Origin: Asterella californica
Lineage: Eukaryota; Streptophyta; Marchantiopsida; Marchantiales; Aytoniaceae
Reading direction: 5' to 3'
Length of the DNA stretch: 64,000 nt
Assembly: GCA_036924285.1 (NCBI GenBank)
Contig: JAYKYS010000085.1
Location: 1-64,000, forward strand
In this document: positions 11,824 through 22,435 of the stretch, one piece after another
Position numbering within the stretch: the stretch's first letter is position 1
Layout: each line of letters opens with the position of its first letter
Translations under genes and position numbers: made by a program
Notes under the pieces: model-generated
What the model was told of the DNA's origin: nothing
The model's input: only the letters and a program-made list of their open reading frames with translations
Database searches by the model: none

Positions 11824-13445
11824 GAAGTCGAAGCTGATGCAGGCGACGGTGCACCTTCTGCACTCGAGGAGCTGCTGCTAACTGCTGCCGCTGAGCCAGT
11901 CTTGCCTCTTCTTGTGGGACACTTGTTGGCAAGATGCCCAACTTCATTGCATCGGAAACACTTGCGCAGCTCGGTCCTGGACTTGCATTCGACAACCACG
12001 TGACCTGACTTACCACATTTGCGACATCGAATGTCTTCCGCAGCTCTTCCTCCAGCTCCAGTCGTGAGAGGAGCAGTAATCAAGTTGAACTCATCACTCT
12101 CACATTCCCCTTGTAGATCTTGCAGCTGTTGCTGCAAGGCTGCAATACGAAGCTGCTTGTTGCTATTGCTGTTGCCTCTGGTGGGTCTAGAGCTGCTAGA
12201 GTGTGAACTGCTGCTGACGCTGCTGCTGCCGTGACGCATGTTGAGCTTGGGTTCATCGTGTGCACCAAGTGTCAGCTCTGATCGCATCGCAGCGAATGAC
12301 ATACCTATCGTACCACTTTCTCGCTCCCTTCTCTTCGCTGCTGCGACAGTGAAGGGGAAACGAAGCTCATCCACTCCGCGGAGAGTCAGTGTTGCCGCGG
12401 TCCGACCGTCAATCTGTTGACCCGCACGTGTAACTAATAGTACCACGCGCTGCATGTATGCCTCCATACCTTCACCACCCTTCATACGAATACTTAAAAG
12501 TTCATCACGTGCAACGAAGTCATCTGCTAGTGGTGTGAACTGACGACGCAACGCCGCTTTAAACTCCTTCCATGACGTGATAGGCTCTAAGTCGACACCC
12601 AACTCGTCGACACGGTGTTGTTCTGCATCGAACCATAGCTGCATAGGACGATCCCAATAGAGTGTAGCCGTGGCGATCATCGCATGGTCATCTCCATTCG
12701 CTTCTGTGTGACGCAACTGTGTGAGGAGCTGCTCGACAGAGAACAACCAATCCTCCAAACCACTACCAGCCGCAGCAGAGCCGTATGACAACCGTGTTGG
12801 CTGGACCGCCGACACACGGACAGTTGGCTGGACCGGCGCCGTCAGCATTTGTGATGATGGTGGTGGCTGCGAACTGAGTAATGCAGCTGCCGATGGTCGG
12901 TGCTGCTGTGGCTCTGACTGTGCTTGCTGAAAGAGTTGCAGCTGTTGTTCAGTTGCTGCATGCTGTCGCGCCATCATCTCCTGCGCCATCTGCATCGAGC
13001 GGAGTTGTCCCTCGAGCTCACGTATGCGCATAGCATCTGCACTCTCTGATGTCATCGAGTCACTTCCACCACCACGAGTAGATGTACTCGCTGGTGACGC
13101 CACGTCACCACTTGTGACTCCTGGACCAAAAAATGGAGCCGCGCGAGGTCCACCGACCTCCTCGGAAGTCATGCGCTTTTTCGGCGTGGTGTGCTTTGGA
13201 ACCTTGCTTCTCCTGCTTGGCCTATTTGCTCCACCATCACCAGTACCATGAGTAGGATCAGCTGCCGTCGCAGCACGTGATCCAGTTGAACCTCCCGCTC
13301 CAAATTGAATATCGACGTGGCCACCGCTGCTGCCACTGCTGCCGCTGGTCGCACCACTGCCCCCCACGCGTATGCCTCCTGCCGTAGCTGCTACTCCTGC
13401 TGTATTCTCTGTCTTTATGCCTCCTTGCTTGACAATGTTGCTCAT
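11811..13445 (-). CDS. gag: Gypsy Gag protein
   Basis: The structural protein that packages the element's RNA. I chose the first ATG (MSNIVKQGG.., 13445); the frame is open a little further upstream without an ATG. It has a Ser/Gly-rich N-terminal half, a retrotransposon-gag-like capsid region ([12 protein letters not shown].., [14 protein letters not shown]), and two CCHC zinc knuckles near the C-terminus ([14 protein letters not shown] and [14 protein letters not shown]), which bind RNA. Length is about 544 residues. The last codons include the frameshift heptamer, and gag stops at TAG 11811-11813. Confidence 0.9.
   Translation of the reverse strand: MSNIVKQGGIKTENTAGVAATAGGIRVGGSGATSGSSGSSGGHVDIQFGAGGSTGSRAATAADPTHGTGDGGANRPSRRSKVPKHTTPKKRMTSEEVGGPRAAPFFGPGVTSGDVASPASTSTRGGGSDSMTSESADAMRIRELEGQLRSMQMAQEMMARQHAATEQQLQLFQQAQSEPQQHRPSAAALLSSQPPPSSQMLTAPVQPTVRVSAVQPTRLSYGSAAAGSGLEDWLFSVEQLLTQLRHTEANGDDHAMIATATLYWDRPMQLWFDAEQHRVDELGVDLEPITSWKEFKAALRRQFTPLADDFVARDELLSIRMKGGEGMEAYMQRVVLLVTRAGQQIDGRTAATLTLRGVDELRFPFTVAAAKRRERESGTIGMSFAAMRSELTLGAHDEPKLNMRHGSSSVSSSSHSSSSRPTRGNSNSNKQLRIAALQQQLQDLQGECESDEFNLITAPLTTGAGGRAAEDIRCRKCGKSGHVVVECKSRTELRKCFRCNEVGHLANKCPTRRGKTGSAAAVSSSSSSAEGAPSPASASTSKNE
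11817..11823 (-). promoter_or_regulatory. Programmed -1 frameshift site (A AAA AAC)
   Basis: On the element's strand gag ends ..TCA AAA AAC GAG TAG. The heptamer A AAA AAC is in the correct X XXY YYZ phase, one codon before the gag stop. After a one-base backward slip the frame reads into ..[11 protein letters not shown], exactly the pol frame, which is open from here to 6958. This heptamer is among the most efficient known -1 sites. A downstream structure was not modelled; the next bases are GC-rich (GGCCCGGTGGGG). Confidence 0.85.
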
Positions 13446-13559
13446 GATGATGCGGGGAGGAGAAGAGGGGTGAAGAAAAAGAGTGCGAGTTGCTGCTTGC
13501 GTGTTGTTCTTCAAGTTGTGTCGTTCTAATCGACGTGTGTAGTACTACGATTCGTGTAT

Positions 13560-13576
13560 AGGAACGCCGAAACCAA
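13560..13576 (-). other. Candidate tRNA primer binding site of the gypsy element
   Basis: One base inside the 5' LTR, on the minus strand, lies TGGTTTCGGCGTTCC. It starts with TGG, the complement of a tRNA CCA end, as expected of a primer binding site for minus-strand DNA synthesis. I could not assign the tRNA. Confidence 0.55.
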
Positions 13577-13748
13577 TGAAACACAGATGCTGCTGTGCTG
13601 CCCAAACGTTGTTATAGCGAATCGCAGTTGGTGTTGAAAAGAACAAGAAGAATGATTGAAATAAAGATAGAACGCTAAGACGCCAAAAGCAAGTGCACAA
13701 AATGCAAAGCGCAAATGCAATGAATGAAAATCCTTAGGAGTAGTTGCA
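13577..13748 (-). repeat. 5' LTR of the gypsy element
   Basis: The 172-bp LTR, identical by eye to 6105-6276, should carry the element's promoter. On the minus strand it follows directly after the target-site copy GGCAG of gene 1. Reading gene 1 into the LTR adds about 24 foreign residues (..VQLLLRIFIH) before a stop at 13675. Confidence 0.95.
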
Positions 13749-16700
13749 CTGCCAAATAGCGTGAGAAAGTGTTTAATAATGTGTCTGTATCGAGCATGAC
13801 TGGTACACATTCATATGGATCATCCTTTACACCAAGTGAGCACAGTAACGCACGTGTTGTCCAATTTCCTGTCTGCTTACCTGGATAGAAATGGCAGTGC
13901 GACCTATCAAATTCTGAATCAACGAGATACTTATTATATAAATAGATGTGATGACCATCCTCATAATTCTTTTCGATGCCGAAGCAATGTGGTTTGCCAA
14001 TGCGCTGGAGACCAGAGAACAGAGGATCTTTATATTGACCCCATAACAATTGGATATTGATCGACTTCTTCAGTAGTAGGGCGAGAGGCTTGAGTTCAGA
14101 GCGATCACTTGAAGGTGGCAAGATGGTAGAATATGTGCAGTACTCTTTGGTGATCGGAGCAATGAATGATGATTGATCAGCGCTGAGGTTAGAATTGGCA
14201 CAGTGACTCACACTCGGATTGATATCAGATATCTGCGATGTAGCCAGTTGGTTGACAAGTGTACCATACTGAGTCAGCGACTCATATTGTGAATCAGATC
14301 TTGTCTGATTGCTTGTTCTCCTCTTCTGTTGTATATCTGCAGCAGCTGAGTTACCGGACACCTCCTTTTCTTTCTTTTGAATGTCAATCAATCCCTGTAT
14401 CCGTGTTTGATATTTCTCACTGAATACAGTCGCCATTTGTTTGAGTGTATGTGCATCTTGATTTTTCAATGATTTCGAGAATACACTAAACATCTGATCA
14501 ACAATATCGTGTGTATGACCAACCATCAGATTCGTAACTTTGATGCGGAGAAATATACCTTCAAATACAAGATGACCAAGAAAACGAAAGAAGAACTGAT
14601 TCTTTGCTTCTGATACGGTATTATCAAATGTGAGATGAAGTTCCTCTGGCCATTCAATACAGAGTGCATCAATCTCTTCCTGTGATGCATTTCTCTCTTT
14701 CATCTCTTTTATCTTCTCATCATATCGACGTTGCAGTTCTTTAAATTGAATATCAAGTATAGCCTCCAGCATTGTCACTGATAAATTACTATCCTTATTG
14801 AGATTACCGAAATTGAGTAGTGAAAGAATTGGAATGGGAGCACCGAAACAGAACACACCGATGACATGTACACCTAAACGTTGAAGCGATTCCAAGTCCT
14901 TTGAATACTGTATGCGACTCGGTAATTCTGTCTTCTTCTGATCCATTCCATCAAATGTGATGCACCATATGGTAACAGTTGGCTGTCGACTCAAAGGAGT
15001 GGTTGAATCTGTATTAATCGACTGATTCATTGCAAGATTCTTACTTGCATCGAATGCTTCTCTCTGCTTCTTTACAGCTTGAAGGTGTGATCGTTTGTCT
15101 CTTTTCACCTTAAGTATTGCCTCAACGTCATGCATCTTCTTTGCTTTATTCATTCGATCGACAAATGTACAACAGTCATTACACTTTGCCATTCCTTTCG
15201 ATTTTCGACATCCAATATCAATCTTCGAATATGTTCTAAGATCGGACATCGCGCGCAGAAGTGTATTCATACTGAATGCCTGACCATCGGGACATAGTTT
15301 ATCATACAACTGGCTAACTGTTGTCACATCATTGAGTACAAACCGTTGACGATCGATCTTCTTGCTGCTTGGATTCGGTAGAATTTGAGCATGTTTAAGT
15401 TCTTCCATCAACATCTTTTTAGCAAATTCTCGCTTCGGCATTTGCTTGAGAATCTCTTCAGTGGATTCCTTGTATGATTGAGATCGATGAGTTTGATATG
15501 CTGCTGATCGTGAGATGCCATGCAGACATAGAAAGCAAGTTGGACACACCTGTTGATGACCATAGGCAAGTCGAGGTCGCGATGGACATGATTTCGCAGC
15601 CTTATTGAGTGCTTTGGATACACTTTCTGAGAAGCTGCTTGAATCAGTACACGTAGAACGTTCTTTGATTCTCTCAGCAAAGAATCTTACAACATCCCTG
15701 AATTGATTATTGATACTACCGCAACAGAGAAGATAGGCAGCGTAGTCCTCGGGAATGCATCTAAATGACTTCCATCTTAGTGCATCACCATCTTCCATCT
15801 TTTGCTTCAATGTTTCCATTCTCTTTTCTCCTTCATCCTTCTTTCTCTTTATCTCTTGCTCACTCTCTACTTTTTCTTCGAACTCATTCGCTTGTGTTTT
15901 CCCCTTCGATTTTGCTTTCTTGTTCTTCTTCTCAATAAACTTTAACAATTGTTTCAAAATCAAATCCTTTTGTGATTCTGTCAAAGGTACATATACACTC
16001 GACCACTCTTCTGAATTCTTCTTCTTGTGCAGTGACATTGGTTTCAGTCCGAGCTTCGATGCGACTGAGAACTTCTTCTTCTGTTTCACTGTATGAAGGT
16101 CACCATTTTTGTCCTTCTCGTCATTGTTATCACTATAATCATCATCATCATTATCATCATCATCATCTGTATCATCCTCATTGTCATCAACGAAAGGATG
16201 CCATTCATCTTTCGAGTTACAATCATCGGAATGATCCAGTTCTTCACGTTCAGAAAAATTGTCGTACTCATCTTCTGTACAAGTTGGTAGTAATTCTTCA
16301 TCTTCAATTGTTACCGATTGAGATTTCGAGACAGTGGACTGAGTTACACTGTTTGATGTAGCTGCGCATGCTGCAACTGATCTTCCAGCTGTATCAAATC
16401 GATGTGCCAGTGATTGAACGACAGGTCTGTTGCAAAGTGTCTGACCTTGACCTGCTGTCAGTGTCCTGATTGGATTTGCATATGGAAGTGGATCACCGTA
16501 GGCATAGTCAAGATTGGGGACATCGTAATGATTCTGCAACCAACTGTGAATCAGATAGATTGGCTTCTTATTAGAATCTGGCTCAACATCATAAGTGCGT
16601 GCCTTGATAGCACTACGTTGCTCCTGTTGAGGTTTATCATAAATGAGACGAGATGGTATGATGATGATTTTAAGCTTATACATTTGATTGAGAATATTTG

Positions 16701-18606
16701 GAATATAATCAAAGAAATCATCACTTCGTTGTCCACACAGAGGAAAATGCCAATTGTTCACACTCCGATCAGCAATTTTAGCTGCGACTTCCTTGAGTGT
16801 AAGTTCGCTGGTTGTTCCATTATGATTCCATGTGGAAATGATATCAGTATCCCTCCACGGCTGAGAATGCCCTAACATTTCACGAATGATATGCTTATTC
16901 TTTTTCATGTAGGCGGCAATATCTTCACGCAGCATCCATGCTTCAAGTGTGGTTGAGGTACGTGATCTCATACGATGATCTATGATATTCTGTGAATATC
17001 CATAAGAATAACAACAATAAATGAAAGAATGGAGAACACAATTGCCATCACCGAGAACCAATTTGATGCGATCTGTCTGGAGATTGTAATGGCTCCGCAA
17101 TACCTTGAGCACAACGGACTCCAAATCAGGAGGTTCAGGCTGACTGTAGTATTGGGGAGAGAGTGAGAGCTGTATCGCTTGTGCTAGCTGTGCATCAGGA
17201 TCATGGGTACTACGACTATTACTATTACTACTGGCACCTGTCAATGTCGACTTCTTCGTGTGACTGTTGACCAGTGGTGTACCTTGAGTACTATTACCAT
17301 TCGGAGGTAATGCTGAGGTTGCTGTACTAGTACTACTACTACTATTACTATTACTACTGGCACCTGTCAATGTCGACTTCTTCGTGTGACTGTTGACCAG
17401 TGGTGTACCTTGAGTACTATTACCATTCGGAGGTAATGCTGAGGTTGCTGTACTAGTACTACTACTACTATTACTATTACTACTGGCACCTGTCAATGTC
17501 GACTTCTTCGTGTGACTGTTGACCAGTGGTGTACCTTGAGTACTATTACCATTCGGAGGTAATGCTGAGGTTGCTGTACTAGTACTACTACTACTATTAC
17601 TATTACTACTGGCACCTGTCAATGTCGACTTCTTCGTGTGACTGTTGACCAGTGGTGTACCTTGAGTACTATTACCATTCGGAGGTAATGCTGAGGTTGC
17701 TGTACTAGTACTACTACTACTATTACTATTACTACTGGCACCTGTCAATGTCGACTTCTTCGTGTGACTGTTGACCAGTGGTGTACCTTGAGTACTATTA
17801 CCATTCGGAGGTAATGCTGAGGTTGCTGTACTAGTACTACTACTACTATTACTATTACTACTGGCACCTGTCAATGTCGACTTCTTCGTGTGACTGTTGA
17901 CCAGTGGTGTACCTTGAGTACTATTACCATTCGGAGGTAATGCTGAGGTTGCTGTACTAGTACTACTACTACTATTACTATTACTACTGGCACCTGTCAA
18001 TGTCGACTTCTCCGAGGGTCTTGTTTCCTGAGACAAGCACTTCATACAGTACAAGTTCTTTGGATTCAATTCCTCTTGTAAGTCACTATCAGCGAAGCAC
18101 CTGATGTGGCGAGATACCTTGCACTTGTGACCATTGCATGTGATGAGATCGTTGTCATCTCGTGAAAAACAGATGATACAATACTTCTGCTCGCGAAAGT
18201 AATTAGACCAAAATTCTTTTCCATACAGTAGCAATAGTTCCACTCCTGCTTTGGTGAGGCACTCTTTAGTGACCACACATGAAGATGGATGCGGAACTGT
18301 CGAGATAGTAATGATATTATCACTCACATTGAATCGAATGTCGCGGTCATTCTTTGTTTGCTCAAAAGGCTTTTCCGGTGTTCGCCAGGAAGTGATAGAA
18401 ACTTGAGGCGAGAGTGATTTTAGTTCGCAGTTCACTGCCTTGTCGGTCCCTCTCACATCGTTGATGATCGCTGGAGGTGAAGTTGGAAGGCCAACAACTG
18501 TGAACTGCAAGTTTCCTTGTTTTCCTTTGTAATCGAGTGTCGTGCATCTCACACTCGTAGGACAATAGTATTGACTCATAAAGTCACGATGCCGAGCTTC
18601 GGTCAT
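13749..18606 (-). CDS. Gene 1, N-terminal part: PHD - UIM - OTU protease - DDE/DUF7869-like transposase
   Basis: Starts at ATG 18606 (MTEARHRDF). Domains in order: PHD-type zinc finger (about 143-190, CIIC..C..C..H..C..CMKC), a chromatin reader; a Ser/Thr/Asn-rich region of six 42-residue repeats (about 200-452); a ubiquitin-interacting motif (about 468-483, AQAIQLSLS); an OTU cysteine protease (GDGNC with Cys near 523, and a C-terminal NHYDV with the likely catalytic His near 700); an acidic and a coiled-coil region; Cys-rich zinc motifs (CPTCFLC, CNDCC); then a transposase-type core with FDGMDQ, FDNT..EAKN and VGHTHDIVDQMF, as in proteins that I recall as Pfam DUF7869. The frame breaks at the gypsy LTR. 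Joined with 3968-6099, the coding length is 6990 nt, exactly 2330 codons with the stop. Transposase function is inferred from family resemblance. Confidence 0.85.
17215..18010 (-). repeat. 126-bp coding minisatellite in gene 1
   Basis: Six near-identical 126-bp units (spacing of the GTCGACTTCTTCG block is 126 bp from about 17246 to 18002) plus partial flanks. The unit is a multiple of 3 and encodes a 42-residue low-complexity segment (KSTLTGASSNSNS.., ..GTPLVNSHT) between the PHD finger and the UIM. Near identity at DNA level implies recent expansion or homogenisation. It probably acts as a flexible linker. Confidence 0.95.
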
Positions 18607-18673
18607 GATGATACCACGGTAGTGGCCTACGATTTGCGAAATGCGACTAAAGAGGGCAGGAGGAGAAAAGAAT

Positions 18674-19040
18674 GTAAATTATGGTCAGTTGTACCGTGAG
18701 AAGAGCAGTACATGCGTTCTTGCGTACTCGTGTGCTAGTGTTCTTGCGTGCTTGGCTGCTTGCTTGGTTGGCTGCTTACGTGCTTGGCTGCTTGCGAGCT
18801 TGGTTGCTTACGAGCTTGGCTACTTGCTTGGTTGGCTGCTTGCGAACTTGGCTGCTTGCGAGCTTGCGTTGGCAGTCAACGCAAGCTCACAAGCTCGCAA
18901 GCAGCCAAGCAGCCAAGCAGCCAAGCAGCCAAGCAGTCAAGCACGCAAGCAGCCAAGCAGCCAAGTAGCCAAGCAGTCAAGCAGTCAAGCAGTCAAGCAG
19001 CCAAGCTCGCAAGTGACCATGTACGCAATCAAGCTGTACG
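18674..19040 (+). repeat. CAAGC-type inverted repeat, middle copy
   Basis: Nearly identical to 40193-40557, from GTAAATTATGGTCAG to CAAGCTGTACG, in the same orientation, but lacking the inner exon-like part. It lies 68 bp upstream of the gene 1 start, in the interval between divergent genes 1 and 2, and folds as a long imperfect hairpin centred near 18880. It could be the right end of a smaller element holding only gene 1 (2961-19040), or a separate insertion. Open frames across it are pentamer translations. Confidence 0.8.
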
Positions 19041-19791
19041 AACCATTGTCTCTCTGATAGCGGCTGTTGGAGGAAGACACCAGTAGTATCAGGTATAAGA
19101 GCACTGCGTTGAAGGAAGGTTGGAAGAGGAGGTACACATGTGGTGGATCGAGGAGCAACAGTGAGGGGATTGTAGTGGCTTTCATTGCGCATCTGGTTGA
19201 GGTGGGCGTTGACGTAGGTGATGGCATTATCATGCTGCCGCTGTCGTGCTGCGGTGGGATTCGGCATGCCTAAACACATGTTGTGTCGTAACTGCGATGA
19301 CATGGTTGAGATATCACTGATTGTGGTGGTGAATGAGGGTGGAAATGAGTTGAGGTGTGGGGAGACAGAAATGGACGCAGATGACAGGATACCCTGACTG
19401 CTCAGATGAACCGACGCCAGTCTACCCCTCATTGTTGATGTTGGTCGAATGTCATTGCACACTGTACTAGACCGCTATGATTAATTCGTATTGCACAGTC
19501 AAATATTGGTGCTAACTCCCTAATCTAGAGAGATCTCTGCAGCTTGGCTTTTGACTGGGCACCGCAATCGTGTCGCCTTTATCTTCGTTCTACAGCCTGC
19601 ATCACCGCTGCTACATAACCATTTCCCGATTCAACTGCACCAATGTGTTCTGGCAACACCTACTGACCAGAATTCATTACATTGAGCACAGTTCTCTTCC
19701 GCTCTCCCTGCAACAACTGTTCTGTACTTATATATAGGCGACATCAGGAGAATCATTCTTCTTCCCCACATCACGATCATCCACCTCCACG
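19041..19791. promoter_or_regulatory. Intergenic region between divergent genes 1 and 2
   Basis: About 750 bp that should contain the promoter and 5' leader of gene 2 and possibly upstream signals of gene 1. A minus-strand frame of about 160 codons (19462-18977) is open but runs into the CAAGC repeat and has no recognisable domain. Just upstream of the gene 2 start lies a TATATA block (19729-19735). No other feature is seen. Confidence 0.4.
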
Positions 19792-21516
19792 ATGTCAAAT
19801 CAGGTAGTGATTGATGGCACCCCAACTGTGCACCATGTGTCTAATGCTAATCAACCCACCTGTCCCTTCGAAGTCAATTATGGTCAGTCAGAAGAGCTGC
19901 GCACTTTGATTTGTTAGCTTGCGTTAACAGCCAGCAGAGACATTGTATATCAGACTGAGTACGCACTCATTTCACCATTTCTCTTTGCCAGAACGACGCC
20001 TTCCTCTGTGGTCCATCAAGTTTGTCAGTCATCCGATCGATATCGCATCGAAGCTTACCACTAGTACTTTCAAGAGTGTATTGGGGCCTTATATCATTCT
20101 ACCTGGTTCAATCTCAAAGCAGCGATCAACTCTCATCACCGATGATCCACCAATCGGATACTACCAAATGTCGGTTGGACAACAAAATGTCGCGAATGCT
20201 CGATTTCCTGAAAAGATTCGCAAGCTCAAGCTCGATTCACGACCTATGCTGACATCTCAGGAAGGTGAGTTAAACAATTTATTGTGGCTGTAGAAAACAT
20301 TTTTGAGTCCAGATTCGTTTTGCATGTCATTTGAACTCTCACTTCTCCTTCCTCTCTCTGCAGCCCTAACGGGTATAGTTCCACTCATCGACAGTCTCGA
20401 AATGAGATCATTTCAAAATACAATCGTCAACAATTATTCCTCTGACTTTCAGGATCAATCACTCTTTCGCATTGTAATGCACGTTATGAATAATCATTCA
20501 CTTTTGAAACATCATATGGCACTTCAGTACAGTGCATATACTGTCGGTCACCTCAAGATAATTGACCCAATGATGAATCATATTGCAGTTCCATTAGGAA
20601 AAGCATGCAGTCCGAATTTCCTCAAGTCCCTCAACTTTTACACGGTGGTGAATGGACAACAGTTGCTCATTCATGAGAATAGTACTGTTGCTGAGATGCA
20701 GGAAGCTAAAAAAATATATTTGGACAGTACAGACTTTCGTAAACAAACAAATGGTGGACCAAGAGAAATGCGTCTTCTAATTGACAGTTACTACGGTTTC
20801 CTCTCGTTTGTTGTGTTCGATGCAGAAGGGAAGAAGACTGTATATGAATCTCCACAAGTCACAGCAGGTGATCAACGACCAACAATTGAGATTGCACTTT
20901 TGCAAAGCGGAACCATTCAGAACCGATACTACAGTCTCATTCGATACAATGTTACATTCGATGGAAAGCAACACAGATACAATTTCTGGAATCATCGTTA
21001 CTACGAATTGGAAGCAGATGTCGAAGCAAGACACAAGCGTATATCTGAATATGTCGCTTCACTTCAGTCAAAAGAGACACATGAGAAGCAACAAGACACA
21101 CCTGATCAGTCATCACCAGAATTCGAGCAGGAGTCGGTGATGGGTTTCCAACAATGGAAAGAATACATCCCGGTGACACGCGAAGAATTTGTCACAAAGG
21201 CACGCAATATCAACTCTTCATCGGTACTACCTCGCCCTGTCGACCGTATCGATTCGCTTACGCTCGAGGTGACCGATCACCAATCATTTTATCGAATCAT
21301 GTCGAAAGTGCTCAATAAACGCTTGTCCAACTACTCCTATGATAAGAGTATGGATAAGGTAAAAGAAATCAGCGAACACATTATAGCTGCATTGAAGGAG
21401 GCTAATTCTGCTTTCCTTGAGGATGTCAGCCTGAAGGGTATTGGTATCGAGCAGTACCTCGATTCAGTGGACTTTCGTGAACAGCAAAATGCTGGTCCAA
21501 CGGATTTCAACTCTTG
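19792..21516 (+). CDS. Gene 2, 5' part: two short introns and first degenerate OTU-like module
   Basis: The start at ATG 19792 gives MSNQVVIDGT. Exon 1 is 19792-19882, intron 19883-19991 (GTCAGT..CCAG), exon 2 19992-20264, intron 20265-20363 (GTGAGT..GCAG), then exon 3. Both splices keep the frame. Exon 3 holds one module (about DQSLFRIV.. to ..YYSLIRY) and the beginning of a second (DHQSFYRI..). Their order of motifs resembles an OTU fold (DGNCLFR.. to ..HYxxL), but the catalytic Cys position is Ser and the His position is not His, so they would be non-catalytic. The frame ends at TGA 21515-21517 because of an apparent single-base loss near 21506; the next frame continues the module. Exon 1 and the intron start are similar to the remnant within the terminal inverted repeats. 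The OTU relationship is an inference. Confidence 0.65.
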
Positions 21517-22303
21517 ACCAAGTACTGGAACGGAGACTTGCGAATTGTAGTATTCGATTCACAGACAGGAGTGTACACAAGTTATCCATCTATCGACAGT
21601 AAGATCGTTCCACGGTATGAAGTTGCATTGAGATATCAAATAGGTGATGACAGCAAGCGACTTTATCAGCTCATAACTTACACGTGCACAATAGAATCGG
21701 ACTGTGAAGGGGAAGATCAACAGGTTTGGGAATATTCTGAGTTAGAATTACCTGGTGAAGCTCAGGAGAGATATGATTACATTAAACGATTTATCGTTGG
21801 TTGTCATCATCAGCGGGACACTTCATTTGACAGCAATGCACCGATGGAGTGTGATGAATCGTCACCACCTACGAATGCGCACGATTTGGAAACAACCAAT
21901 CAGAATGAAGATCATCGGATGGGACACCGTGCGATCACCAAAGATACAACCTATGATGATGTTGACATGAAAGATGCAGAGTGCAGTGTTGGTGGTACAA
22001 GGGTTACCACACCGCCTGCTGATTCCATACACTCGGAGAATCACCGTCATCTAGAAGTAAAAACTCCTGAGGAGGTGACTCTTGGTGAGAATCTCGCTCA
22101 GCCACCAACGACATCTCCATACCAAGGTCATGTGCCCGTTGATCGTACCAATGTTCCTCAAACAAGTCTCACAGTCAATTCTCCCAATATTCAAAAGGAA
22201 GGATTAGTACAGTTTGATCCCAAGAGTGTGTGTCGCAATAATAGTGGTGATAAAATGATGCTTGATTCAGGTCCTCATGATAAAACTCCTCCTAAACCAA
22301 AAC
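21514..22303 (+). CDS. Gene 2, middle part: rest of second OTU-like module and disordered linker
   Basis: This frame continues gene 2 after the frameshift. Its first residues (LLTKYWNGDLRIVVFD) align with the equivalent stretch of module 1 (LLIDSYYGFLSFVVFD), so it is not a separate gene with its own start. After the module come about 150 residues rich in Asp, Glu, Ser, Thr and Pro. At 22303 the codon is broken by the copia element; the frame runs 41 bases into the LTR before a stop. With one base restored near 21506, the four coding pieces of gene 2 would total a multiple of three. Confidence 0.65.
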
Positions 22304-22435
22304 TGTTGAGATTAGGCAATCTCACAGTCAGACAGACGTCTTAGACGCGCACTTCGATTGCTTCCCCCCTTGTTGTTTGCTCCTCGCTTGTGCCGCAGTT
22401 AGCAGTTAGCATCGACTCAAGTAATAAGTTTAACA
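22304..22435 (+). repeat. 5' LTR of the copia element
   Basis: The 132-bp LTR, identical by eye to 28308-28439, with terminal TG..CA. Near its start it has an inverted repeat, GAGATTAGGCAATCTC, and a CAGACGTCTTAGACGCG block. It should contain the promoter of the element. Confidence 0.95.

Larger units (their letters stand above)
6105..13748 (-). mobile_element. Ty3/gypsy LTR retrotransposon (chromovirus type), full length
   Basis: A complete 7.64-kb element on the minus strand, with 172-bp LTRs at 6105-6276 and 13577-13748 that are identical by eye and have TG..CA ends. It is flanked by the 5-bp target duplication CTGCC (6100-6104 and 13749-13753). Internal order on the minus strand is primer site, gag, -1 frameshift, pol (protease, RT, RNase H, integrase, chromodomain), which is the Ty3/gypsy order. 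Identical LTRs indicate a recent insertion. It lies in the same transcriptional sense as gene 1, inside its coding sequence. Apart from one stop after pol, its frames are open, so it could be autonomous. Confidence 0.96.

Noticed and set aside
13258..13605. Second ORF starting MGSTAASVF
   Set aside because: Accidental ATG in the other LTR, read into the gag leader; it overlaps gag in a different frame.
16093..16290. Ile-rich ORF opposite the acidic region of gene 1
   Set aside because: Antisense of GAT/GAC-rich acidic codons; no other support.
18977..19462. Minus-strand ORF of 161 codons upstream of gene 1
   Set aside because: It runs into the CAAGC repeat, has no recognisable domain, and no splice to gene 1 could be supported. 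Left as unproven.
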